A DNA stretch of 45,975 nucleotides, from contig JANSLP010000264.1 in the NCBI GenBank assembly GCA_029298735.1, positions 1-45,975 of the forward strand. The letters are read 5' to 3'. Position numbers and translations under genes: made by a program. The notes under the pieces are model-generated. The model did no database searches, was not told where the DNA came from, and worked only from the letters and a program-made list of their open reading frames with translations. Positions 34,378-44,529 of this stretch are shown here, piece after piece; the first letter of the stretch is position 1; every line of letters begins with the position of its first letter. The stretch comes from Ophiostoma sp. CBS 140.51. Taxonomy: Eukaryota > Ascomycota > Sordariomycetes > Ophiostomatales > Ophiostomataceae.

Positions 34378-34524
34378 ATGATTCAATACGTCGTCTTGGG
34401 GACCATCTTCTTGCCTCTTTACATGGCAACGCTGGACCGCAGCAAATACGATGTTGTGTATCACGACCCTAACAAATCAACACTAGTGAATATCACCACG
34501 GCAGTGAAGAAGATGGAGAAGTAA
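34378..34524 (+). CDS. Possible 48-residue membrane peptide, copy 2 of the motif
   Basis: The frame opens with ATG at 34378 and ends with TAA at 34524. It starts with a hydrophobic segment (IQYVVLGTIFLPLYMATL, residues 2-19), then DRSKYDVVYHDPNK and a Lys-rich end. Compared with 34047-34088 in copy 1, 11 of 14 residues agree and six codons differ only at the third base, which suggests selection on this reading frame. It may be a complete tiny membrane protein, the last exon of a longer gene, or a relic. I know of no matching family. Confidence 0.35.
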   Translation: MIQYVVLGTIFLPLYMATLDRSKYDVVYHDPNKSTLVNITTAVKKMEK

Positions 34525-34535
34525 CCACCAAGTTA

Positions 34536-34613
34536 GCATCTGAAGTATTAAATCACAGGATCTGGGACTTGTTCGAGAATCGGCGCTTTAGTAATGTTCT
34601 TGTCGGGTCATGA
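34536..34613 (+). pseudogene. Possible scrap of a BTB domain
   Basis: The + frame reads RIWDLFENRRFSNVLVG and then meets a TGA at 34611-34613. This resembles the start of fungal BTB domains (LFExGxFSDVxV). After a one-base shift an open frame continues to about 34760 but no longer looks like a BTB fold. The match is short, so the call is weak; its place next to a dead DUF3632 gene makes a relic plausible. Confidence 0.22.
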
Positions 34614-35506
34614 AGGCCAAGTTGTTGAAGATGTTTTACTTCCCTTCGTGGTTACCTCAGTCGATGTCTTTGTCGGTTTATATTGCCGTACTTCTGTGTT
34701 TGTTCACGGGCCTTTCTTCTTGCTGGTATGGTATCTCAATCACTACTGGCGACGTTAGTATTGAACTTCGGTACGGTTAGTTCTGTGCCTCGTGTCTCGG
34801 GAATCTTGCCCGGGCTTGTGCAAGTAAGACGGGATGAAAGAGGTACATGTGACGGCAGAAAGATCGAAAACAAAACAGTATCAACAAACACTTAAAAGAT
34901 TTAAGAGCAGAAGCAGAATAGAAATAGACATGTTTCGACAAGTCCAGGTACAAAGTACAGCCTCGTGCGCGGCGTGACACAGCCAATAATTTCAGGCACC
35001 GTACTAATAATGCTGCCCTGGCTAAAAAGACCGAAAAACACAACAGACAAGGGAAAGTAAATAAAGCATAAAACTACCAGATTCTATTTTTTTTTTTTTG
35101 TAAAATGTTCAAACAATTAGACCATAACAATTGCATCACGATTGCTCCTTCCTCTCTTGATGTCTTCGCCCTCTTTCCTTTCGCAATGTTTCCTCACACG
35201 ACAGCAAGGAAGGAGCGAATGGGGAACAGGGGAACAGACTTCTCACTCCACACCACACAGCCGCGTCAGCGTTTAGCGTCGCATTGTTCTAGGCGTGCTG
35301 GGGGTGGCTCCTTCCCAGGGCGACGCCAGGCTGAGGAATGCGAACGACGTTTGTCTTGGTCTGGAACTTTTGGAGCCTTTTGTGCCTTTCGTGCCCTTTG
35401 TTCTTTGTTGTCGATTACGTCTTCCCACAGCAATTTGGTTTGTTGACGTTTCAATCCCGAACAACGGCCTTGCACGGCTGAACAGCAGCCTCACAACTTT
35501 GACACA

Positions 35507-37732
35507 ATGACCGATCGAATAGGCGGCCGCACGGCTGCGGATCAATCGGAAGCGCCGGTGGCCGAGACGATCCATTTGCTGTCGCGTGGGCAGCCACACG
35601 CGCGGAGTAGTGACGACGGCAGCGACAGCGACTTGGAGGACGGCGACGGCGATAGCTACCTTGACGATAGTGGGGGCGAGAATGACGACAGCAGCGACGA
35701 GGACGACGAGGAAGGGGGTGGCGGCTATGATCCGTTGCAACGGCGTGCCGGCGTTGGCTTGGGAACGACACGCGCACAGCAGAATGAGCACCTGCGACGA
35801 CGGCGACGACGCACGGCAGGTCTGTTGGGCATTGTTACGTTTTTCATTCTCTGCTTCTTTATCATTGCGGCCGGCATTGATTACCGGCGGAAGAGGAACC
35901 GGCCACCAGTGAGTGATGGCGACGGTAACGATATCAATGGTCCTCGCGTCGACCTTGGCTATGCTACCTATGCCGGCATACATCTACCCAAGGTCTACCC
36001 GCCCTCAAACGACGGCGGCGATGCACACGACACAAGTGCCATGCCCATTGCTGTGAACAAGTTTCTGGGCATGCGGTATGCAGCACCACCTGTGGGCGAA
36101 CGACGATGGAAGGCACCGGCACCGCCGGACAATGAGACGGACGTCAAGCCAGCCACGCAATTCAGGTCAATTTGCTTGGGAATGGGTGCTACCCCAATGC
36201 CAGGCAATGGACAGGATGAGGACTGTCTGTTTGTCAACGTCTGGGCACCAGCAGCAGCCATGGACAATTCTGAGAAAGATAAAGACAAGGACGCAAACTC
36301 GACTGGCCTGCCCGTCTGGGTCTTTATTCAGGGCGGCGGCTACAATGCCAACTCGAATCCCAACATTGACGGTGCCGACGTCATTGCCAGATCGGGTGGC
36401 AATTTGGTGACTGTCAACTTCAACTACCGCGTGGGCATGTACGGCTTCCTGGCGCCGCCATTGCCAGACTCCTTTGCCTCGTTTCCTGTCGACTTCGTGC
36501 ACAATGCCGGTCTTCTTGACCAGCGTGCGCTCCTCAACTGGATCCAGGTGCATATCCACCGTTTTGGTGGTGATCCAAACCATGTCGTCATCCATGGCGG
36601 CTCGGCTGGTGCAGGGGCCGTGGCACTACACACTGTCGCCCACGATGGACGTAATGACGGTCTGTTCGTGGGCGCTGCCGCTGAGTCTGTATTTGTGCCG
36701 ACGCTGCCGTCGTGCAAGGATGTTGCATACAAGTTCTGGCGAGCAGTGCACGCCGCATGTGGTGAGAAGGAAGTGTTCACCGTCCCTGAGGCTTTGGCTT
36801 GTTTGCGCAAGAAGCCCGTTGAGCAACTCCAGCGCCATGCAAATGTGCCTTCATCGTTTCGGTATCACAGAAACGCCACGGCAGAAGGGCCTGGTTCCGC
36901 AGGTTTTTATTGGGGACCTTGTGTGGACGGTGATCTAATTACGGACCGACCCTCGGTGCTCTTCCAACAAGGAAAGTTTGTGCGTGTGCCAATGCTGTAC
37001 GGTGTGGCCTCAGACGAAGGCACACTGCTGGTGGGTAACGCTGGCAGCCAGGATGATGTTGTGCATTTCATCGTCAGCAACTACCCGGGACTGGGTCCGG
37101 CAAACGAGAATGGAACGGCCACGGCCGTCATCTCTCAGCACTATCCACAGGCACCTGCTGTGCCCGAGCACGCCTCCTGGTTCCCGACGCTGGCCCAGGT
37201 CTACGGCGAGCTGACCTTTGTCTGCCCAGCAGTCAACACCTTGGATGCCGTGGCCAACGTGACAACATCGTCAGACTCGTCAACATCATCGTCACCTCTT
37301 ACCCTCTTTGCCTACCGCTATGCCATGCAGGACCAGGAACTCATGGACGCAGGGCTGGGCACCGTCCACATGATGGACGCCGCCGCCGTCTTTGGGCCCA
37401 GCAATGTCCACTGCTGTCCGCCAAAGAGCTACTACCACGACGATGAAAGCAACGCCAGTCCAGAAGATGACCGCAACGGTAACCCCGGTCTCGTGCCCGT
37501 CATGATGGACTACTACATTTCCTTTGTACGCACCCTCAACCCCAACACTCTGAAGAGTGCGCACACTGCCGAATGGGTGCCGTGGGGCCGGCCCGAAGAG
37601 CGTACCGACGCCGACAAGCGGCAACGACTCGTTGTCTACACGGGCGGGCACCAGGCCATGGAGACGGTGCCGGCCGACCAAGCAGAACGGTGCCGTGTCT
37701 GGCACGACCTGGCCGACCTGGTGGAGCAGTAA
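35507..37732 (+). CDS. Membrane-anchored type-B carboxylesterase/lipase-like protein
   Basis: The gene is intronless and encodes 741 residues from an ATG in good context (ACACAATGA). The chain has three parts: a cytosolic-looking tail (1-104) with an extremely acidic Asp/Glu/Ser/Gly block (about 36-73) and then a basic LRRRRRR stretch, one hydrophobic helix (about 105-123), and a type-B carboxylesterase alpha/beta-hydrolase domain (about 150-738). The expected catalytic triad is present: Ser366 in GGSAGAG, Glu504 in SDEGT and His621 in VHMMDAAAVFG. EDCLFVNVWAP (about 238-248), an oxyanion-region QGGGY and FNYRVGMYGF also fit the family. Several Asn-X-Ser/Thr sites lie after the helix. The basic flank before the helix and the position of these sites suggest a type II protein with the enzyme domain in the secretory lumen or outside the cell. 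The substrate is unknown. Most fungal relatives have a cleavable signal peptide, so the long acidic tail is unusual. Confidence 0.92.
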   Translation: MTDRIGGRTAADQSEAPVAETIHLLSRGQPHARSSDDGSDSDLEDGDGDSYLDDSGGENDDSSDEDDEEGGGGYDPLQRRAGVGLGTTRAQQNEHLRRRRRRTAGLLGIVTFFILCFFIIAAGIDYRRKRNRPPVSDGDGNDINGPRVDLGYATYAGIHLPKVYPPSNDGGDAHDTSAMPIAVNKFLGMRYAAPPVGERRWKAPAPPDNETDVKPATQFRSICLGMGATPMPGNGQDEDCLFVNVWAPAAAMDNSEKDKDKDANSTGLPVWVFIQGGGYNANSNPNIDGADVIARSGGNLVTVNFNYRVGMYGFLAPPLPDSFASFPVDFVHNAGLLDQRALLNWIQVHIHRFGGDPNHVVIHGGSAGAGAVALHTVAHDGRNDGLFVGAAAESVFVPTLPSCKDVAYKFWRAVHAACGEKEVFTVPEALACLRKKPVEQLQRHANVPSSFRYHRNATAEGPGSAGFYWGPCVDGDLITDRPSVLFQQGKFVRVPMLYGVASDEGTLLVGNAGSQDDVVHFIVSNYPGLGPANENGTATAVISQHYPQAPAVPEHASWFPTLAQVYGELTFVCPAVNTLDAVANVTTSSDSSTSSSPLTLFAYRYAMQDQELMDAGLGTVHMMDAAAVFGPSNVHCCPPKSYYHDDESNASPEDDRNGNPGLVPVMMDYYISFVRTLNPNTLKSAHTAEWVPWGRPEERTDADKRQRLVVYTGGHQAMETVPADQAERCRVWHDLADLVEQ

Positions 37733-38054
37733 TGAGCGAGCGTTTGATTCTTTTGATTCTTTTGGTTATCTACTTTGGCATACAACGATTTTTTGGGTAC
37801 ATTTTGGAAACACGTTAGACCTTTTAATATAATTTTGGACATTCATCTACATAGTTGCTCACGTTCTGATTGTGTTCTCTCTCTTCTCTACTCATCATCT
37901 TGATGAGGTGTCTCATGGCAATATTTACTTTGTGAGTCTCGTCACCACGGCGATGTCCGCTTCTCACGATGCCCATCAGCGTCTCGCGAAACAGCATCAC
38001 TGTTCATCGATGGACAGTTTCAGCATCTGGCCTCACGAGCTGGATTTGCAGCAC

Positions 38055-38105
38055 ACGCCCTCACGCCCTCACGCCCTATGATCCTCTATGATCCTTTATG
38101 ATCAA
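38055..38105. repeat. Composite tandem repeat
   Basis: Three exact copies of CACGCCCT (38055-38078) run directly into two and a half copies of ATGATCCTYT (from 38079). Two different repeat units side by side suggest repeated slippage. It lies about 320 bp after the esterase stop codon. Confidence 0.8.
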
Positions 38106-39320
38106 TACGCTACGGCTGGAATGCACGGGTCTCGCGGGTCAGGTTTCACGGGAGGGGCTTTGGATGAACGCGCCTGGTGACGCTCACCGTCGCTCACTGC
38201 CTGTTCCTGCCTATTACTGGCATCTGGAAACCCCTCAGCTTTCTTTTGAGGTCCGTCCTTTCAGCTTGCATGGCACTGGCATGTCTCACGGAGGATTTAC
38301 AAGACGGGCGATACTGGACACAGACGTCCACGGTGAGATCAAGGGAGGGCGATGTGCAAAAGGTGACAATGAATCGAGCCTAATCACTGGCAAACAGAGG
38401 CAAAGACATTCAGCTTCAGGTTGAATCTCTCGTCTCGACTGGCCATCGGCTCTGGCATTTCCCGTGTTCCATCGCAGCGATCGCCGTGTTTGTTGACCTT
38501 TTGGGCCGGTTGAGCACCGCAATGCCTGCAAGGGAGGCATCAAGACAACAAAGGATGCCGTCATGGGACGACAACAGCAGTCGACGACAGAAGACACACC
38601 CTCGCGAACAATGACTGCAGTAAGCAAGGTATCGAGGCATGCAACAACAAAAACAACAAAAACAAGACCATGCTCGCAGGTAGCAAAATGAGCGACAGAT
38701 CAAGCGGCAAAGGGCGGTCACAAACTACCACAGGCCACCACGGATCATCACAGCAACCATCATGAACAGTCACAAACCACCGCAAACCACGCAAACTATC
38801 AAAAGACCATTCCCAGGAGGGGTATGGTCGGTGAGCATAAATGCAAGGGCAGGAAGAGAGGTTCTTCCCATGAACTATCTTAACAACCAACCCACAAACG
38901 TACCTGCAATTGCAGTCGCTGACCATCGTGGCTGCCATCCATGGCGTCCATGCCTTGCATACCGAGCATGCCTTGCCTTATCTCGTATGTGTACTTGCCT
39001 TACCTGCCACACATGGCGGACGAACTCTGGATTCGGTCTTCCGCCCAACTAATGCAAGTTTGCGGCACCGTCGTGTGTGCATCCCCGGCACGCACAATGC
39101 GCAATGCACGACGCACGTTTTTTCGGGCGGCAGTCAGCTTCGGAAGTCTGTGCGAGAAGGCTTTTTTGGTCCCTCTGGTTTGCTGTCCTTTGGATGCAGG
39201 GAGATGTTAGCATGCTGTGTCCGCAAAGGGAGGGGAAGAAGAAGGTACGCAAAAGCGAATGGTCAACAGTAGTGAAAGCCGCCATTCGTCAAACTCGGCC
39301 GGCAATGGGAATGTGTGGTG

Positions 39321-39339
39321 TACACTACGGAGTAGTGTA
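39321..39339. repeat. Palindrome around a TACGGAGTA nonamer
   Basis: TACACTAC and GTAGTGTA are perfect 8-bp inverted arms around GGA. The centre is one of the five exact TACGGAGTA/TACTCCGTA copies in the window. Confidence 0.7.
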
Positions 39340-42080
39340 TCGAAAAACTCGAAACGCAGCACCTCGAAAAGAACTGAGACAGGCATGTATCAAAGCAAGG
39401 GAGAAGGCAAGAAGGCAAACGCCAGCGAGGGGCGGCCAAGAAGGCGGAAGAACAGTTGCCAGCGAAAGAACAGAAGGAAAAGGACAAAAGACATCCCTGC
39501 CATTCGCAATCCAAGACAGACGACTCAGATCACGGACGCGGGCAGGGAGGGAGAAACGGCGCGGCAGCGGGCGAAGCGAAGCGAATAGAGGGCGGGTTGA
39601 GCGGCGAAGGGCGGAGGCGGAGAGCGGAGGAGGAGGAGGGGTGGACGGAAGACAGAAGCTTTGACGACGACGACAGGTGAGACCTGCAGTAGCTGGCGCT
39701 GCAGCCCGCCGCCATCGACAACGCCAAAACACAAAACACTATCAAAAATCCAGACCACGCAGGACCGACCAGACGAGTCAGATGCAAGGGATGAAAAAAA
39801 AGACGAAAAAAGAACAACAGACACACAAAACACAAACCAAAAAGCGCGACACGGACCAAACAAAAGCAACCACTAGACGAAAAGATCTCCCTCAAGCGAG
39901 ACACAAAAAGACAGCAGAGACACTCTAAACAGACGATGGAGGAGGGGGCGTGAAAACCATTCTGGTGAGTCCAGCAAGACAATGGACGATCCGTGATGTG
40001 ATGCACTTTGATAATGGGAAAGCCCAGAGAGAGGGCTGAATGAAAACCAGAGATGCGTCAATGCCTCCACGCCCGCGCTGCCAGGCTGGGTGAAACAAAA
40101 GGGTAGCCTACGATGCAAGACATGAAGCCGTCAAAGCATCGTCCGCTCTATTTTGCCCTCTTTCTGCCATCTGTCAGTCTACTCCGTATGTGTCTCCTCC
40201 ATCGCTTCAAACACTGAGACACGATCTTCACTGCATCACCCCGCGCTGGTGTTGTTTTGATGCCATTGCGGCAGCCTATTCGTCTTTTCTGTCGACGTTT
40301 CTTTGTTTCCATCTGCGTTATCGTCTCATCCTCCCACCATCTCGCCGTTGACGTCGAGAGTTTGCCCGCTTGTCTACCCTACTTGTCTTGGAAACTGTGC
40401 ATCTCTCCCTTGCGACAGCAACGCATCAACGGCGCATCAGCGTCTGCACGAACGGCTTTTTACCACCTCAAGCTCTCGCTGCCCTCTTTTTCTACTGCCT
40501 GTCTCTCGCCTCCCCGGTAGATCCTTTCCCGGAGACCCACGACCCGGCTCGGAGCCGGCGACCCTGGCGGGCGTCCAGCCCGGTCTTCTCTTTGGTTCAC
40601 AGAAGGAGTGAGAAGAAGTTTGCCCACGTGTGTGAGACAAAACAAAACGCGGGTGCAAAACAGAAACAAGACGACAATAGTGGCAGAGGCACCAGCAACA
40701 GCACAAAATCCTCCGTTGACCCAAAATTATCAGGGAACGTGCAAGACATGACGAGGAATAGACGACAGTGAAAGACATCAAAACAGAAGAACCAAGCTCG
40801 TTCCAGGCATAAGATGCTGAGGCCATGTTGGTGTCAATTTGCAATACTCTGTAGACTAGGTTCGACGCATATCATCCAAAAAACAAGGCTGGCTTCACAA
40901 AAACACTGTGTGTCTTGTTGTGAGCGATACACGGGTAGCCATTATGATGATATCAACAACATCACCATCCCAGTATCAAGAAGTCTAGCTGCTTTCATCA
41001 TTGTAGCTTCTCGTCTATTTATAACATCGACACATGTCTGCTTTGGTCTTTATTCTCTTGCTAAACATTAACTCGCTCGTAGGAAAGCAACATCAATGTC
41101 GACATGGTGAACTCGTAACTGTTTTCATCTCCATCTTCCTCTCCATCTCGCTTCTTTGACGTTCAAATCAAGCACGCCCCTCCATCACAGCTACTGTGCA
41201 TTGTGAGAGGCACAATTATCGATCTTACTTTCTTCTTTCTTTTCCATTGTCCCGAGTTACACCGGCATCCCTCCGTTCCCAAGTGGCAGTTTAGAGTTTT
41301 CTGTGGCATTTAAGACTTAGATGTACCAAGATTTGTGCGTATTGTCGGTTGAACAAGATGAGATACTCGGCTGTGAGAGACAGAAAAAGCAAAGAAAGAG
41401 AAAGCAGAGACATAACATCCAGCAGCACAATGGCAAACACAAATAGCCGCACAAGTCAGAGAACTCAGACGCAATGCAAGACATAACAGATGGGATACTA
41501 GGCATCGTACCATAAGCGCGTCACTGGTGCATCAAGATCACTCTCGTCCAGTCTATCAGGGTCTCTCAGGGTCTACAACCACGACGAGCCGCAGATTCGT
41601 TGTCGCGGAACCGGAGCTTCTACGATGCTGAATCCTGTTGTGTCTCTCGTTCCTGAATCTCGCAGAGCTCCCACTATCGCCTCCCCTCGCCTTCTCTCGC
41701 CTCCTGCCTTATTGTCCACACTTTTTGTCGTCACTTTTCATATTATTTTCGCAACAGCCCGACGAGCATCTCCTCTCCGAATACGAAGAGAGTTATGGCA
41801 AAGACGGCATCATTTTGAGCAACACCGGCATCACATCCGTAGCCATCCATCTTCCCTTCACTGATCTCCGACCATGTGAGCAAGAAACAAAGAAACGATC
41901 CGCGTATGATGTTTGCATTCGAAAGAGCACATGTGTACACACGGAGATGCAACTGGCATCGTGCATGTCGACATCCTCGAGCATCCTCTCGACATCTTGT
42001 CCATCCCACCGGAGGACATGTTCCGGGGGAGAGAGGAGACTGCATCTCCGGAAGTCCAACAACAGACGAGAAAGATAGCA

Positions 42081-42112
42081 GTTGATCTCTCTTGATAAAC
42101 AGAGAGATCAAC
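42081..42112. repeat. Perfect 12-bp hairpin
   Basis: GTTGATCTCTCT (42081-42092) and AGAGAGATCAAC (42101-42112) are exact reverse complements around the 8-nt loop TGATAAAC. No T-run follows and no gene is adjacent, so a bacterial-type terminator is not meant. It may be a folded part of an unannotated transcript or the trace of an inverted duplication. Confidence 0.75.
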
Positions 42113-44432
42113 AGCCTCAACGATCGTCACTCTTGTCTGCCCCGTGGCCATGTCTGGACCCGAGTTCTCAATAATCCCCTCAGCTCGGAAGGGCCTATCC
42201 GTTGTTCAGGAACGATGACAACTGTTGAGACAACATACGATGCCGTCCTTGCATGTGCCCGCGATAGCTCTGCGGAGTACGACATACATTAGCACCCGAG
42301 CAGCAGTCTGAATGGTGCAGGTGTGAATAACTTGAAATACGGAGAACAACGCCCCGTCAGTCAGTTTGTCTTGTCCGTCTTGTCCGTCTTTTGTCCGCCA
42401 GCCGCTGATCGCGATCTGCCAGACACAAGCACTGCAACGGGGTGTTTTCGTGGGATGATTTTGAGGTCAAGAGGGTGTCGTGATGCACAATGAGGCAAAA
42501 GAAAGACCACCAAAGAAGACACCGGAAAGACAACGACCAGGGTTCACAAATAGCTCGAAACGGCTTTTCCGTTATCAACGTCGAGAGCGACGGTCGAAAT
42601 TTGCCATGCAGATGCAGCAAGAAAACACTTTTGCCCTCTTTCTCGTCCGTCTTTATTCCCCGGTATGTCTTAACGGCTTGCAACAGTCCAACAGTCCAAC
42701 AGTCTAACTGCCCATCAATCCAACAGCCGGCCAGGCCCTTGTTTCTTCCTGTCTGTCCCATCCTTCGCGTTGGTACTGTCTCTGTCCATCTTTTTTTCGA
42801 CGATCGCTCCCTATTCAACTCTCGCGTCTTTTCTTGTGCAGGTCCAATTTGTCACTGATCGACATGGGAAAAAGCCAAAAGGTACACTGAAATCCAAGGC
42901 CTGCCCAACGCCCATCTCAACGCCCACCGCGCAACGTCTACGGATATCCCCAAGACATTTCCGACTGAGACATTGACCCACGGCCCGCTACCACCAGGGT
43001 GGATGGTGGAAGATGGGGCCGTTGGCCTCTGGGAGTCAGTATTCCAGTTTTCTGTCCCATGTCCTCACCTTCCACTATCTCGTCCTGTTATTGCAACACG
43101 GATCGTCGTTTCTTTCGTGTCTCTCGTCTCTCTCTCATTGCAGTAGCTTTGCCACTACCAACGGCTTGCATATGCCTCTCTTCCGTCTTTCTTTTGTTCT
43201 CTTCGAACACATGTCGTCTTGGATGCTATCTCAACTCTGTTTGGACGGAATACGTCGAGGTGCATTACACCTACGCTACTGCACACGGACGACCGGCAAA
43301 CGCCTGTCTCTTCCACGCCTGTCTCCTTATCTCGTGTCTTTCAGTTCCCGTCAAGCGCCGTTGCTGTCTCATCCACTTTCAGTAGTCTCCTAGCAAGACA
43401 AGACCAAAAGGCACACCAAAAGACACGAGACGCAACAGGCCTGAACCCGGTCTTCTCTCAAGTGTTTACGTTAGTGATGTGCGAGTGCTGGCCGTCTTGC
43501 GTCTTTCTTCCTTTCTGCCACTTTCTCCCGCACGAAAGCAGGTACAGGCCCTGAAGGTTCATCATCGCTGGATCTGGTGTAGTTTGGTGCTTGTGCTTGC
43601 TTTGAACTTCCCAGAAAAGGGAAAAGACCAGACTTGCAGTCTAGCGGAGTATTTCGTATTGGCAGAGGAGATTCTCCAGGCAGAGGTCCTGGTTTGCACT
43701 GGCTTGCCCTGGAAATAACGCTTCAGCAATCAACTCCATCACCGCCACCGCCAACGCCTACCAACATGTGGCCCGAGCTGAGCTGTTCATCTCTGTCCAT
43801 CTTGTTCATCTTGTTTATCTTGTCCTTGCTGCCCATCTTGGTCTGTGTTGGGCAATCCTTTCGTGGACCTTTCGTGGAGATGGTCTGCACTCAACATGCA
43901 CGGCCTGGGGATAGTCTGGGGAACAACAAAGAACATGATCTCGACACAAGGAAAACGGCATCCAATGTTCCAAAATCGACCAAATTGACCAAAAATCATT
44001 CCAGGAATCATCCCAGGCTGCCCCAGACGCCTTCACATGGCGATGTGCAGCGCAATGCCGCATCATTAGTGCCTCAAAGAGGCTTTGTCGCTTTGTCCGT
44101 CGTCTGTTTCCCCAGTCTGTCTCCAGTCTTTTCTCCATTCTCCAGTCTGTTCCCCGTTCAAGTTCATGACAGTAACCTCTTTTCGTGCAAGTGTCAACAC
44201 CCAATACTGGCTCTTCTCTTGTCCTTTTCCATGAACACTTTGAACACTTGCGCCTTTTCCGTCTTGCTATTCTCTTCTTGTTCATATTCCACGCGGTCTT
44301 CGACAGGGAACATCCTGCCCCCCTAGGTCAGGATAGTCTGTTTGCCCAGAAGAGCATGGAAGGAAATCGCTTCGGAAGATGTCTTCCCCCAGGTTTTCCA
44401 GTCTTGAGTCAAGGACAGTGCCCAGTCGTTCC

Positions 44433-44529
44433 TGTTCCTGTCTGTTCCTGTCTGTTCCTGTCTGTTCCTGTCTGTTCCTGTCTGTTCCTGTCTGTTCCTG
44501 TCTGTTCCTGTCTGTTCCTGTCTGTTCCT
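44433..44529. repeat. Minisatellite: 9.7 copies of TGTTCCTGTC
   Basis: Nine perfect 10-bp units (44433-44522) and a partial tenth follow one another without a mismatch. The period is not a multiple of three, and the flanking frames have no coding character, so I treat it as non-coding. Perfect identity suggests recent expansion and variation between isolates. Confidence 0.93.

Larger units (their letters stand above)
34058..35506. other. Relic-bearing intergenic region and esterase promoter
   Basis: Apart from the small frames listed separately, the stretch is AT-rich. It includes TACAAAGTA at 34949-34957 and a T-run at 35089-35100. The part 35140-35500 is CT-leaning and probably forms the leader of the esterase gene at 35507. 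I see no clear TATA box. Confidence 0.5.

Noticed and set aside
35273..35983. Minus-strand open frame of about 236 codons opposite the start of the esterase gene.
   Set aside because: It is the antisense shadow of the acidic repeat-like coding stretch of the esterase, and has no domain.
39077..39664. Plus-strand open frame of about 195 codons rich in Arg, Lys and Glu.
   Set aside because: The composition follows from the purine-rich strand; no domain, and equally long frames exist on the opposite strand.
42081..42112. Hairpin as a rho-independent terminator.
   Set aside because: There is no T-run after it, no gene ends there, and the DNA is eukaryotic.
43634..44326. Plus-strand open frame of about 230 codons, Ser/Leu/Phe-rich.
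   Set aside because: It is explained by CT-rich sequence; no motif and no conserved-looking block.
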